DNA of 64,000 bases from Nageia nagi. Its lineage: Eukaryota; Pinophyta. Of this stretch, positions 9,091 through 20,400 are shown one piece after another. The position numbers were made by a program, and so were the translations under genes. The notes beneath the pieces were generated by a model that saw nothing but the letters and a program-made list of their open reading frames with translations, had not been told where the DNA came from and searched no databases. The number at the start of each line of letters is the position of its first letter. Position 1 is the first letter of the stretch. The stretch is from contig JBITNC010000001.1 in the NCBI GenBank assembly GCA_050084985.1, positions 210,056,001-210,120,000 on the forward strand. The letters are read 5' to 3'.

Positions 9091-9396
9091 ACGCGGGATC
9101 ATGTGTATCCTTGTTATTGTGGACTTACTATTAGATCCCTTATTTATATAGATAATAGATAATATTGCCCATAGGTCGGCGTGCATCCACATAAATAAGG
9201 TTAATTCACAAAATTTAAGATAAACACATCAATAAGCAAGATAATTCATGCAATACTCAAGATAAACCATGCAATATTCATATCCAAGCCAAACATTGAC
9301 ATTATCACTTTAATCCATTCAAGACATATAGTTAGGCTAAGCATATTTCGTTAATTTATTGATTTAAAAGCATAAAATCATTTTTATGTGTTAACA
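9091..9396 (-). repeat. Extra partial LTR (306 bp) outside the 5' LTR
   Basis: Repeats 8784-9089 almost exactly, following a single extra G at 9090. It ends in the same GTTAACA terminus and is followed directly by the TCTAC target duplication, so it is inside the inserted unit. Confidence 0.9.
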
Positions 9397-9401
9397 TCTA
9401 C
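9397..9401. repeat. Target site duplication of PMD-TE1, right
   Basis: TCTAC, identical to 1345-1349. The sequence after it continues copy B of the older duplication. Confidence 0.9.
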
Positions 9402-10437
9402 ATAAAGAAGAAGAACAACAACAAAATTACGAAAGTTGGTACTTATGTACCTAACATTTTATAAATAGTTTTCTAGTTGATCTATATAAGTACCAAACAT
9501 AGTTAAATAAAGAGTAAGCTTATTTAATTATAATATTGTAACTAATTTCTTCGTACATCCTTGATTAATTTTAAGTTTGACCATAACTTATTCATAAAAA
9601 CCATACATCATCCTTGATTAATTTTGAGTTTGACTATAACTTATTCATAAAAGATATAAAAAAAATAAAGGAAAAAATATCAAAATACCTTTATAATATA
9701 CGATAATTACGAAAATACCTCTACTTTTTCAATAATTACAAATATACCTTATCATTTTTTTAAAAATATTAAAATAAGAATTCCAACTATACTAAATCAA
9801 TATTGCAGATTGAGTATCTATTTGCAGGTAAATGAGAAGAAAATTGATTTGTATTATCACTTGAGAACACTCATATGTAGAGAATTGCTAATTGGACTCC
9901 TCACATGTTCCATAAAATATTGACTGCTTTAGACACAAGTACATATGGCGGGTTTTGAGTAGGATTACTTATCATATGGGAACTCTTATCGATGATTGAC
10001 TATCAACGATGTGACTACAATAGAAAGAGCAATAGAAAGAGGCTTGCAAACTACAACAGTATATTCAAAAGAGATGTAATCAAAAGAAAGAATAACGATA
10101 CAATGCAATGAACTCTTCTAATTTAACCAATGAACCAAAGCCTAAACTTGACTTAAAATTCTTATTTTAATTTTTTTTAAATGAAAAAAAAATACTTTTA
10201 CAATTACTATAAATTATTATGAAAGTATTTTTGATAATTTTACAAATCTTAGCGGAGAGTAAATCTAATCTTCCAATTTAGCCAATGACCCCAAACCCAA
10301 GCTCGGCACATTTTTTCTCCCTTGACCAACTTTGAAGAATTTTGGTTCTCCATAGAAAACGTTATCCATGATGAGCGAGGGGAGCTTGTTTCAAAATAGT
10401 CCCACTAGAAACTAGTTCGGTGGTGCTATAGCAGCAA
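9402..10437. other. Upstream region of FTSHI3
   Basis: To about 9551 it is the right half of the older duplication. The rest is AT-rich, with two near copies of CATCCTTGATTAATTTTGAG near 9557 and 9610. It should hold the FTSHI3 promoter. I see no convincing TATA box in the last 200 bp before the ATG. Confidence 0.5.
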
Positions 10438-11484
10438 ATGGAGCTCAGAAGTAATAATGTAAAAGCCCAACGTTACCTGAAAGCAGGGTTTGATCCACCC
10501 AATTGGGCATTGGCTCCAATGGCCAAGGCATACGCCTACAGATGCAGCTTGCCAAGGATAGGGGTAGGAGTAGATAATTCTTTCAGAAAAAGTATGCAAA
10601 AATTAATCTTGGTTTCTGCTCCCAGAATGAGAATGGGTGCTGCGTCTGAGCTGCAACGCGAACTTGGCGTTCATTGCAATTACGAGAAGCAGAGGCAGAA
10701 GGACAATGATGGTGGTGGTAATGGCGTGGGCAAATCTACACGTGACGAAAACAAGCAGCTTCCCATAGGCGATGACGACAATCGGCACAAGAGTCCAAAA
10801 AGATATCTGCTATTGTTATTGCGCAATTTCATGAAATGCTCACCTCGAGCCATCATAAAGGCTTTGCTATCTTTTTTGCAGCAGTATTCAAGGCAAGTGA
10901 CTATTTCTACTGCAGTGGGAAGTTTGGTGGGATTATGTTATTTGGGGCTTAAGCTCACAGCAGTTCCCTCTCCCACAACAGTCCCTTATTCTGATCTGGT
11001 GCGGAGTGTGCAGTCTGGAACTGTCACACAAGCTCTTTTTGAAGAGGGCTCTCGTCGAATATTCTATAACATGACTCAACCGAAGAATATTGACGATGAT
11101 GTGGCAAGTGAGTTGGAATCCAGTTCAACCCAGAATAGTGCGGCGGAAAAGAAAAATGGTCTGGTCTCCCGAATTGAAGAAATGAATGGTTCAAAGTGGC
11201 AATACTCTACAAGGAGAATAAAGTACGATGAAAGCCACTTGCTGAGTCTAATGAGAGAGCATGGAGTCACATATTGCTCTGCTCCCCAACCAATAACTGC
11301 TTCAATACGGAGTATTTTGCTTACAATTATATGTCTGTGGATACCTCTAACTCCTTTGATATGGATAATAGTGCGCCAGATTTCTGCTAACAGTTCGTCT
11401 GCTCCAAAAAGACGGTCAAGCAAGCAGGTGGTGAGGTTTGAGGATGTTGCTGGTGTTGATGTGGCCAAGTCAGAGCTTATAGAG
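10438..11484 (+). CDS. FTSHI3: FTSHI3 exon 1
   Basis: 349 codons from ATG at 10438 to GAG at 11484, donor GTACGT at 11485, phase 0. The open frame runs on into the intron for nine codons before a stop. A second ATG at codon 28 could also serve as a start. Covers the transit region, both membrane segments and the start of the AAA module. Confidence 0.92.
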
Positions 11485-14400
11485 GTACGTTACATGTACC
11501 CTGTTTTGTCATAAGCAATACCCTCATAAATACTGAGCCAGGTGGATCTACTGATTTGGAAGTTCACTTACCAATTACCATCTTTATTGGTAATTTAGTG
11601 ATTGACAAACTGATTTTTTTATATATAGCTGGCATATACTAAGGGGTTAGACATGAAACACGTATCTATATTAATATATATATTACAAGAAAATTTAATC
11701 CAACAACTGCAAAGCAGAGACTTTATATGGACCTTCAACATCCAAATGTTCTATTACAGTTTCCTGACGTTCATTCTCAGATTCTAAAATTATTCTTAGT
11801 TTTAAAAATATTTGTACAATTGAAATATTCCCATCCATAATTTTCCTTGTGTTGCAGGTCTTTGTTTTTATATCCCATATGGAGTCCAGATCTTGGCTCC
11901 GTATTACATGTTTGTGGCTAACCAATCTTTAGTCTTATTGGCTGTCTAATATCTTTAATCTGAAGCTCAATTCATGATTTTTCAGCCTCTATATTTTTTC
12001 ATATGTTTACGAATCCCTCTTTGGTCTAAGAATCACCTTCAATCATCACATCCTTCTATATCATAGATTTGATAAGTTGAGTATCACTAACCCAGCTAAG
12101 GCTGCTGCCTATTTATTTGTAGCTTCACCGTGGTGCTGAGAAGCAGCAGTTACTCCCCATTTATCATTACGAAGCAATCAATCCTCTCCCTGCCTTGTCT
12201 AGGTTTCCTTTTTATGCTTCATAAAAAGTGATTTTGATTTCTTCTTCTTTTTTCTTTGGCCTTTGCTACCCTCTCCCATAATAGTAGTATTGCCTCAATT
12301 TTGAACTTTCCTCTTCCCGGAAATATTTTGGCTTGGTCTTCCAAAAATGTTTTCATTTTCATAATTCCTGAAATATTTTGAAACAGTTGCTTTTTCCGGA
12401 AAATACTTATTCTCACTAAATCGGATCTTTAGAAAGGTATGGTTTTGATAGTAAATAACGAAGAGGATCAGCTTGTGCAATACCATAAGTAGTGTTATTT
12501 AGCATTTACTGTCTAAGCTTTGCTGTAGCAAAGACTATGGCATAGCAAAGTTTCTCAATGGGGGTATATTTTGCTTTATATTCTATCAATGATTTGCTAA
12601 TGCAATAAATTGCCCTCTCTTTAGCATTGCCATCTTTTTGACCAAGCATTGCCTCCAATACTGGTAATGTGGCTGAAACATATAAGAATAAAGGTTTGCC
12701 AATCTCCAATGGAGCTAACAAAGTAGGATTTAAGAGATATTGCTTAATACTATCAAAAAACTTTTGGACACTTCTCATTCCACTCAAACTTTACATCTTT
12801 TTTTAGTCAATGAGAAAATGGTGCACATCTATCAGCCAATTGAGGAATGAATCTTTTAATTGGTTGTTGGGATGGAGCTCGATTCTCCACCAATGAAATT
12901 CAGGATGAATGGATGACTGCGTATTGTTGGAGACCATGGATGTTGAGATCATTGCAATGACGCATGGCATCACGATGTACATTGAAGCATTGTCATTATT
13001 TAGTGTATGATAAAACGGTGGTGTTATGACGTCCCCCTTGTTCAGTTAGTGGGTCCCGAAGGTTCCTCTTTGTAATATTCCTTATTGATGTCTTGTTCTT
13101 CTATGTTTGTAACTTAGGATAGGAGACTTAATGGGTCAATGGACCCCCCTATGAGCCCCAAGTGGGATGTCTCCCTCCTAAGGTTAGATTGGGCATTTAT
13201 TATGTACTTGGAGATCCCGGTAATGATTGTAGAAATCCCAAGGTCTATTGCTACATTTAGATGATGTATGGATCATTATTTACTTGTGCCAGCCTTGGGT
13301 AGGCCCCCACACCCCCCTGTTGGCCTAGTTTGACACCAAGACTCGCATGCATGTCTCCTTGACCTACGTGGGCTTGCGTGGCACACCTAGGACTCTACAT
13401 TGGCATGCCTAACCTCTAGGCACCCATGTTGGGTATTCCGGGCCCCCAGAAGGCCAACGTTGGATTAAAGGAGCTAGGTAATGACTCCTAGGTGAGATCT
13501 GGACAGAGCATATATATAAATAGACATTGGAGCCTCATTACTGGATATACAGATTATTATTATTACACACACTCCATCCAGAGGACAACAAGTCTTAGCG
13601 GTGCTAAGCAATCTCCCTAAGTGCAGCACTTAGGAGGGCATTCAGGCTGATGAATCCTGTCTATCTACGGCATTGGCGCAACGCCCTTGCCCATTCGATG
13701 GCATCCGAGGTATTGCTTCTACCTTTAGTGGTTATCTAGTGTTTGAAGAGGGTCCCTTCGGCGGAGAGGATTCTTATTCTGAAGGAGCATACTGTCCCAT
13801 GGTTCCAGGATTGTTCCAGTAGTGAGAATATTCATTGTTGTGCCCTAGTTGGCTCCTTGGATGCCAACATCAGCCCTTGTGGGCCTGCTATTGTATTTGT
13901 GGAGCATTGTACATTCAATATACCGCCAAGGGCATTGGATCTCATATTTTGCATTGTCTATATTACTCTTGTGCATGCGTTGGGTATCATTGCTTGTTTA
14001 TACTTGTTCTGGCTAGATGTTGGCATTGTGGAGTATTGTTCATTGATTATTGCATGTAATGGCTAAACGTTGGTGAATGGATGTTGCGCATGTTTGATAT
14101 TGTAACCCTAAACCTAATGTTTTGCTATTTGAGGGTGTGTTTACTTGTATTTGATGCCCTAGGCCTGATGTCAGGGTTTGATAGTCCGAATTTGTTAGTT
14201 TGAGCTCGAGTTGCATTTTGGATCATCACAGGTGTCGTCTCTAGATATGGCAGAGACATTGTTGTGTTTCTCAGGCAACATCAACGTGGACAAAAGGACA
14301 AGTTATGATCTGGAACAGAATGTGTTGTGGTGAATATAGTGCCACCAGAATGAGATGGCATGAAGTGAATAGCAAGAGAAAAATGCCAAACTTTGTTGAG

Positions 14401-17400
14401 ATAAAATTAATATAGTTTTTTGTAATAGTTATTGCAATAGATTACTATTGTTATAATATTGACAAAGTAGCGGGCCTTTGTGTTGTATAAATATTCATCT
14501 GGTAGTGTAATACCATGGATGTAATGCCTGTCAGATGTAATACAAAGTCTGTGTGAAATCAAAGAGGTGTATAATCCTGAGTATAGGCATGTATGTGAGT
14601 GTGATGATCCCAAATCGATGGATCATGCTCAAATGTGCCCTAGGAGAGGGACGTATGCCTTCTTGCTCCGAAACTAGCCAAACAAGTTCAAAATATACAC
14701 AATAACCCAATGTCTAGCTAATTTGGCACTTAAACACTACGAACATAAAAAATGTCTCTAGTAATCCAACGTTGCAATTAGGGAGTAAAAAACGTAATTT
14801 AACAATGCAATAACCACTCCAAATCCAACGTCCAAGCAAAATGAGATGAATTGCAAATTGAGATAGCAAAATGTAATTGTATTGATATCGAATGGAATAT
14901 CACAATTACAAATATATATTTTTGTCTACCGAAGGAGCTTGTACTAGAACTTCCTCCAATAGAGTTATTTTGGATGGCTCGAGGGCCTCACCAATCGTAG
15001 CAACGACAAGGTGCAGTGCAAGAATTCCCTACAACTTTTGTGATGGAATCAACAATGTTCCTCTCAAGATGGCTGGAGTAAGCTTGAGGCTAGCCTCCTA
15101 TGACCTCAAGACCTCAAATGTAGGTTGGCCTACAAATGACAGAGATAGAGTTCTCACACTCAATTTGATAAAAGGGGTTTATAATCAATAATCAACATAT
15201 TTTGGAATGTCCAGGAATCCTCCTTTTATAGACGATGTAGTCTCTCCTTTAATCTTGCATTGAGATGATCCAATGGTGGAGATGTGATCCTTTTGCTCAT
15301 GTTTACATCATCCAAGACGGGAAGCCTAGAGATAGGTAAGATCACATCCAATGGTCTAGGAATGCAACGTCCAAGTGGTGGTGATGCTGGTGTGCCTCGA
15401 GATTAGTGCCATGGGTCCAAATAACCAAAAAGGGTGACATGGGTGTCTTGGGGTGCCCAATTTCACTTCCTAATGGTCCAATCTTTCTTCTCAAATCCAA
15501 CGTCCAAATGCGGAGTCTTCCATTGCCTCGTAGTAGTTAAAAATACCTTTGGTATCATGCTCTACTTTGAAAGGGGGGCAATATTATTAGTGAGGCCTAT
15601 TAATGCCAATATTACATTCATCAAGGCTTGATATATGTAACGTTCCATAAATGGTGACTAATATTGCATTTACATCTAATAATTGCCTTGGTATCATTTA
15701 TACATCATTATTAGCATAATTAATTATTAAATTACTCCTATCATGCTAAAATAGGCCCAAGGTCTCGTAATTGGAGCAATTAACTAGTCTCTAAGTGGAA
15801 CTTACAAATAAAGGGCTTAATTACAGTAAAATCCATAATGCTAATAAAATCCTCCTAACTAAATATAAATCACTCCTAGATTAATTAAGTAATCATTACA
15901 CATCCTTAGGGGAAGGATGTCACTCTCAAATGAAAGTAAATCATGGATTTCTGTGTGCATGCGATATTAGCATATTGGCTTGGTAGGTGAACTTCAAAGT
16001 ACCATATCTCCATTGTTTCTTTTCGAAAGTAGGTTGTATAACCTGTCAAAACGATTGGCACAAGGTCCTCTTTCCATTCCAAGTGTTGAAACGTCCATTT
16101 TTGGCTTGTAGAAGATGAAATCTCCTTAAAATAAAAAATGAGTGAAACCTTACAAATTGGGGACATTACAATGAGGTATTGAGTGTTTATGAGAGATAGA
16201 ACAACAAGGAGGTGTTGTTGGTGTAATCTCTAAAGGCAATAATAACTGAAGGCAAAAGGACTAAAAGCTTCTCTGGGGATGTAGCCTAGATTGAGTGAAC
16301 CTCGTAAAATCGTTTGTGTCTCTCTTTTGTGGTTTGCATTCTGTTTGTTGTTCTGAGTTTATTTCATCATGTACAAAGTAACATAAGAATTTAATCTTAT
16401 AGTTCTTGATTCATATTGTTTTCAATTAGTAAATCTAATTGATTCCAACAAGTGTTATCAGAGAGTTGTTGTTGGTGCTTAACAATTTACTTGGTAGAAG
16501 AAAGGTTGAAGGTTGAAGAATTCAATGGACAAAACTTTGGATTTTGAAAAATGCAAATGGAGGATTACCTTTATCAAAAGGATCTTCACTTGCCTTTTGA
16601 AGGAAAGAAGCCCTCAACTATGAATAATGATGAATGGGAGCTCTTGGATAGAAAGACTTTGGGAGCTGTGAGGTTATGTCTTAGCTCAAGTGTTGCCTTC
16701 AATATCTCCAAGGAGACAACAACAAATAGAGTCATGGATGCTTTGATAGCGATGTATAAGAAGCCTTTTCCTTCCAACAAGGTATATCTCATGAAACAAA
16801 CTGTTTATTTTGCAAATGGTAGAAAGAGGTTCTATTTTGAAACATTTGAATGAATTCAATACTATTAATAATCAATTGGATTCAGTAAAGTTGAAGTTTG
16901 ATGATGAAGTCAGGGCCTTGTTATATAATGTCCCTATTTTTGTGGTGTTTTTCCCATTTCACCTCTGATAAATGGGAAAATTAGCTTAGGTGTGATTTCG
17001 TCTATTTTTTGTAATTTTTGGCCAATTATTGTAAGTTCCACTTAGAAACTTAGTTAAATGCTCTAATTATGGAACAATGGTCCTTTTTACTTATTTATTG
17101 TGATTAGTTAAATACCTAAAATGCCAATAAAGATGTATTTGTAATACCAAAGAAATTATATTTGTAAATGTAATATTAGTCTTTCTAAATGAGGCATTGC
17201 ATATTTTTAGCCTTGATAGTTGTAATATTGGCAATAGATGTATCTCTAGTCATTAGTACTCCCCTCTTCGAGGTAGAGCATCCCCCTAGGTGATTGCATT
17301 GAGTACGAGGCATCTAGAGAGCACCTAGGCTTGGAGGTGGCACTTCTAGGTGTAATTTGGAAACCCAAGGTATTGGAAGACTCCTAAGCATGGACGTTGG

Positions 17401-20400
17401 GCATTTAGGGCCTTTTTAACCCCCATGTTGGAGGATTGGGCATCCCAAGGCTTCATGTCACCTTTCCTTAGCATCACCCTTCCTTAGCGTTTGGACCCCT
17501 GGTGTTGATCCCAAGGCATATCGACATCACCCCCTCTTGGATGTTGCATTTTTGGATTGTTGGATTTGATCTTACTTCTCTTGAGGCTTTTCGTTTTGGA
17601 CGTTGCAAACATGAGCACACGGATCACATTTTTCCATTGTTGGATCAACTCAATGCAAGATTAGAAGAGAGACTATATCATCTATAAAAGGACTCTTGGT
17701 CATTATGAAATATGCGATTATTGATTATTAAAACCCTTTTATCGGATTGAGTGTGAGAACTCTCTCTCTGCCACTTGTAGGGCAAATTGCATTTGAGGTC
17801 TTGAGGTGATAGGAGGCTAACCTTGAGCTTACTCTAGCCATCTTAAGAGGAACACTGCTGGTTCCATCACAGAAGTTGCTGAGGAAGTCTTGGACTACAC
17901 CTTGTTGTTGCTGTGATTGGTAAGGCCATGGAGCCATCCAAAATAATCCTATTGGAGGAAGCCTAAGCTTCTTAGGTAGACAAAAACATATCATTGTAAT
18001 TGCGCTATTCTCTGATTATCAATACAATTACATTTTGCTATCAATATCTTGCTATTTGTCTCCCTGTGCTTGGACGTTGCGTTTGGAATAATTATTGCAT
18101 TGTTAAATTCCTGTTTCTGCTTCCCAAGTGCAACGTTGGATTTGGAGTGATATTTTCATAATTAAATATTTGTTTGGCCTTCCTTGTTCATACGTTGGAT
18201 TACTGGATATATTTTTGCATGTTCGAAGTTGTTTAATAGCCAAATTAGCTAGACGTTGGGTTTATTTGTGCATTTTGAGTTTGTTTGGTCAATTTCGAAG
18301 CAAGGAGGCAATGTCCCTCTCCTAGGGCACATTTGAGCATGATCGGCCAATTTGGGATCATCATATGTTATTGTTGTGTTCATTACTAGATGGCTGGAAT
18401 AGCTTGGTGATGACTGTTAGTAATGCTGCTTCAAGTGGTAACAAGCTTATGTTTGATGATGTGGTGAGAACTCTTCTGAATGAAGACATGAGGAGAAAAC
18501 CACAGGTGAGTCATTATCCAGTTTAGGAGCACTACTTGTCGAGAAAGGAAAAATATAAAAAGAAAGGTGGACATCAAAATCAAAGGGGGAATAAAGGTGA
18601 AAATTCCAAGAGAAAGACCAACACAGATTATTGGTATTGTGGGAAGAAAGGACACATGAAGAAAGATTGTCGGGCTAGAAAGAAAGGTGGGCATGATAGC
18701 AATTGGAATGAAAGTAATAATCATGAGGTAAATATATCAAATGAACATTGTAAGGAATTCTTGGTTTTATCTCAAGATATGCACAATGATTATTGGGTTT
18801 TGGATTCTATTGCTGCTTTCCATGCAACTTCTCACACAAGCTATTTTGTTGAGTATGAAAAAAGCGATTTTGGAAATGCTCAATTAGGTAATAATGAGAC
18901 TTGCAAGATAATTGTTATTGGCAAGGTTAAGATTGAATTACTTAATGGAAATTAATGGATGCTCAAGGATGTGAGACACATTCCTGATTTGAAGAAGAAT
19001 TTTATTTCATCTAGTAAACTTGATGATGAGGGACATATGATTTTATTTCATAACAAAACTTGGAAGGTGGTTAAGGATTCTACAATTGTTGCTAGAGGTA
19101 ACATGGTAGCCTCTCTCTATTTGCTTGCTATTGCTTTTAACAATAGCTCCTACAGGAAAAAGGAATGCAAACAAGAACTATCACAATTGTGGAGAAAAGA
19201 GCCAAGCAAGATTTGAAAAGAAGGTTGGAATGGGTGTTTCCAAAGGCAAGATGTGGATACCAAAAGTGCAATAAGATCTTCAACATTAAAAAAGAGAAAC
19301 TCCACCAAAGAATGATAGAAGATGGGTAAGGAAAACTGAAAGTCTCTTTGTAGTTTCAAAAGATTTGCATACTGATGTTGGTGAGTGTTCTTTGCAAAAG
19401 AAATCCAAGAAGGAGTGGGAGCTCTAACCCACAAACAAAAAATAGTTTGCATGATGTTTGTGTATGCAAGATGAAAATAGAGGACAAGGTGTGCACAAGA
19501 AAAGGCTTAAAACATATAAAGTTTCACAAAGTAATGGTATGATCCAAGGAAATGGAGGCATGGGCTAGGTTGAGTCCATGGAACATTAAGATGAAGAAAA
19601 CAAGGAGGAGTTGGGAGTTCTCCCAATTCCAACTAGTCTCAAGAGTAAGAGGCCAAGATGAGAAGCTTTTAGTACCTTATTGCTATCTGAGCAGCGAATC
19701 GGTCTCCAAGTGGGAAATTGTTGGGATGGAGCCCGATTCTCCACCATTGAAATTCAGAATGAATGGATGACTATGTATTGTTGGAGACCATGGACATTGA
19801 GATCATTGCAATGATGCATGGCATCACGATGTACATTGAGGCATTTTCGTCATTCAGTGAATGATGAAATGGTGGCATCGTCTTTGGATATGGCAGGGAC
19901 ATTGCGGTGTTTCTCAGGCAACATCAATGTGGACAAAAGGACGAGTTCTGATCTGGAACATAATGCACTGTGGTGAATATTGTGCCACCAGAATGGATGG
20001 CATGAAGCGAACAACAAGAGAAAAATGCCAAACTTTGTTGAGATAAAATTTATATAGTTTGTTGTAATAGTTAATGCAATAAATTACTATTGTTATAATA
20101 TTGACAAAGTAGTGGGCCTTTGTATTCATCTGCTGGTGTAATTTTGTGGATGTAATGCCTGTCAGATGTAATACAAAGTCTGTGTGAAATTAGAGAGGTG
20201 TATAATCCTGAGTACACGCATGTATGTGAGGTATTGAGTGTTTATTAGAGAGAGGACAACAAGGAGGTGCTGTTGGTGTAATCTCTGAAGGCAAAAGGAC
20301 TGAAAGCTTTTCTGGGGACGTAGCCCAAGTTGGGTGAACCTTGTAAAATCGTTTGTGTCTCGCTTTTGTGGTTTGCATTCTGTTTGTTGTTCTAAGTTTA

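Larger units (their letters stand above)
1350..9396 (-). mobile_element. PMD-TE1: gag-only LTR retrotransposon with an antisense PMD gene
   Basis: Full-length element in - orientation, bounded by TCTAC duplications. In element order it has a partial extra LTR (9091-9396), 5' LTR (8257-9089), tRNA-Trp-type primer site (8237-8254), gag (8165 down to about 6872), a convergent antisense PMD gene (promoter 4170, coding 4323-6586), tandem repeats (about 2420-3760), a purine tract (2183-2196 as complement) and 3' LTR (1350-2182). No protease, RT, RNase H or integrase is present, so it must rely on enzymes of another element, as the known gag-only (TR-GAG) elements do. The LTRs differ at about 17 of 833 positions, nearly all transitions, so the insertion is fairly recent. 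Its Gag is related to that of gypsy B (43117-43458), which makes Ty3/gypsy the likely superfamily. Confidence 0.9.
12865..16450 (+). repeat. 5' LTR of Copia element 2, with two nested LTRs
   Basis: Starts TGTTGGGATGGAGC and ends GATTCCAACA, as in the 3' LTR. After removing 13025-14230 and 14600-16170 with their duplications, about 800 bp remain, compared with 771 bp for the 3' LTR. Confidence 0.88.

Noticed and set aside
13743-14066. 107-codon + strand frame
   Set aside because: Lies inside solo LTR 1 and is not kept in LTRs 2 and 3 of the same family.
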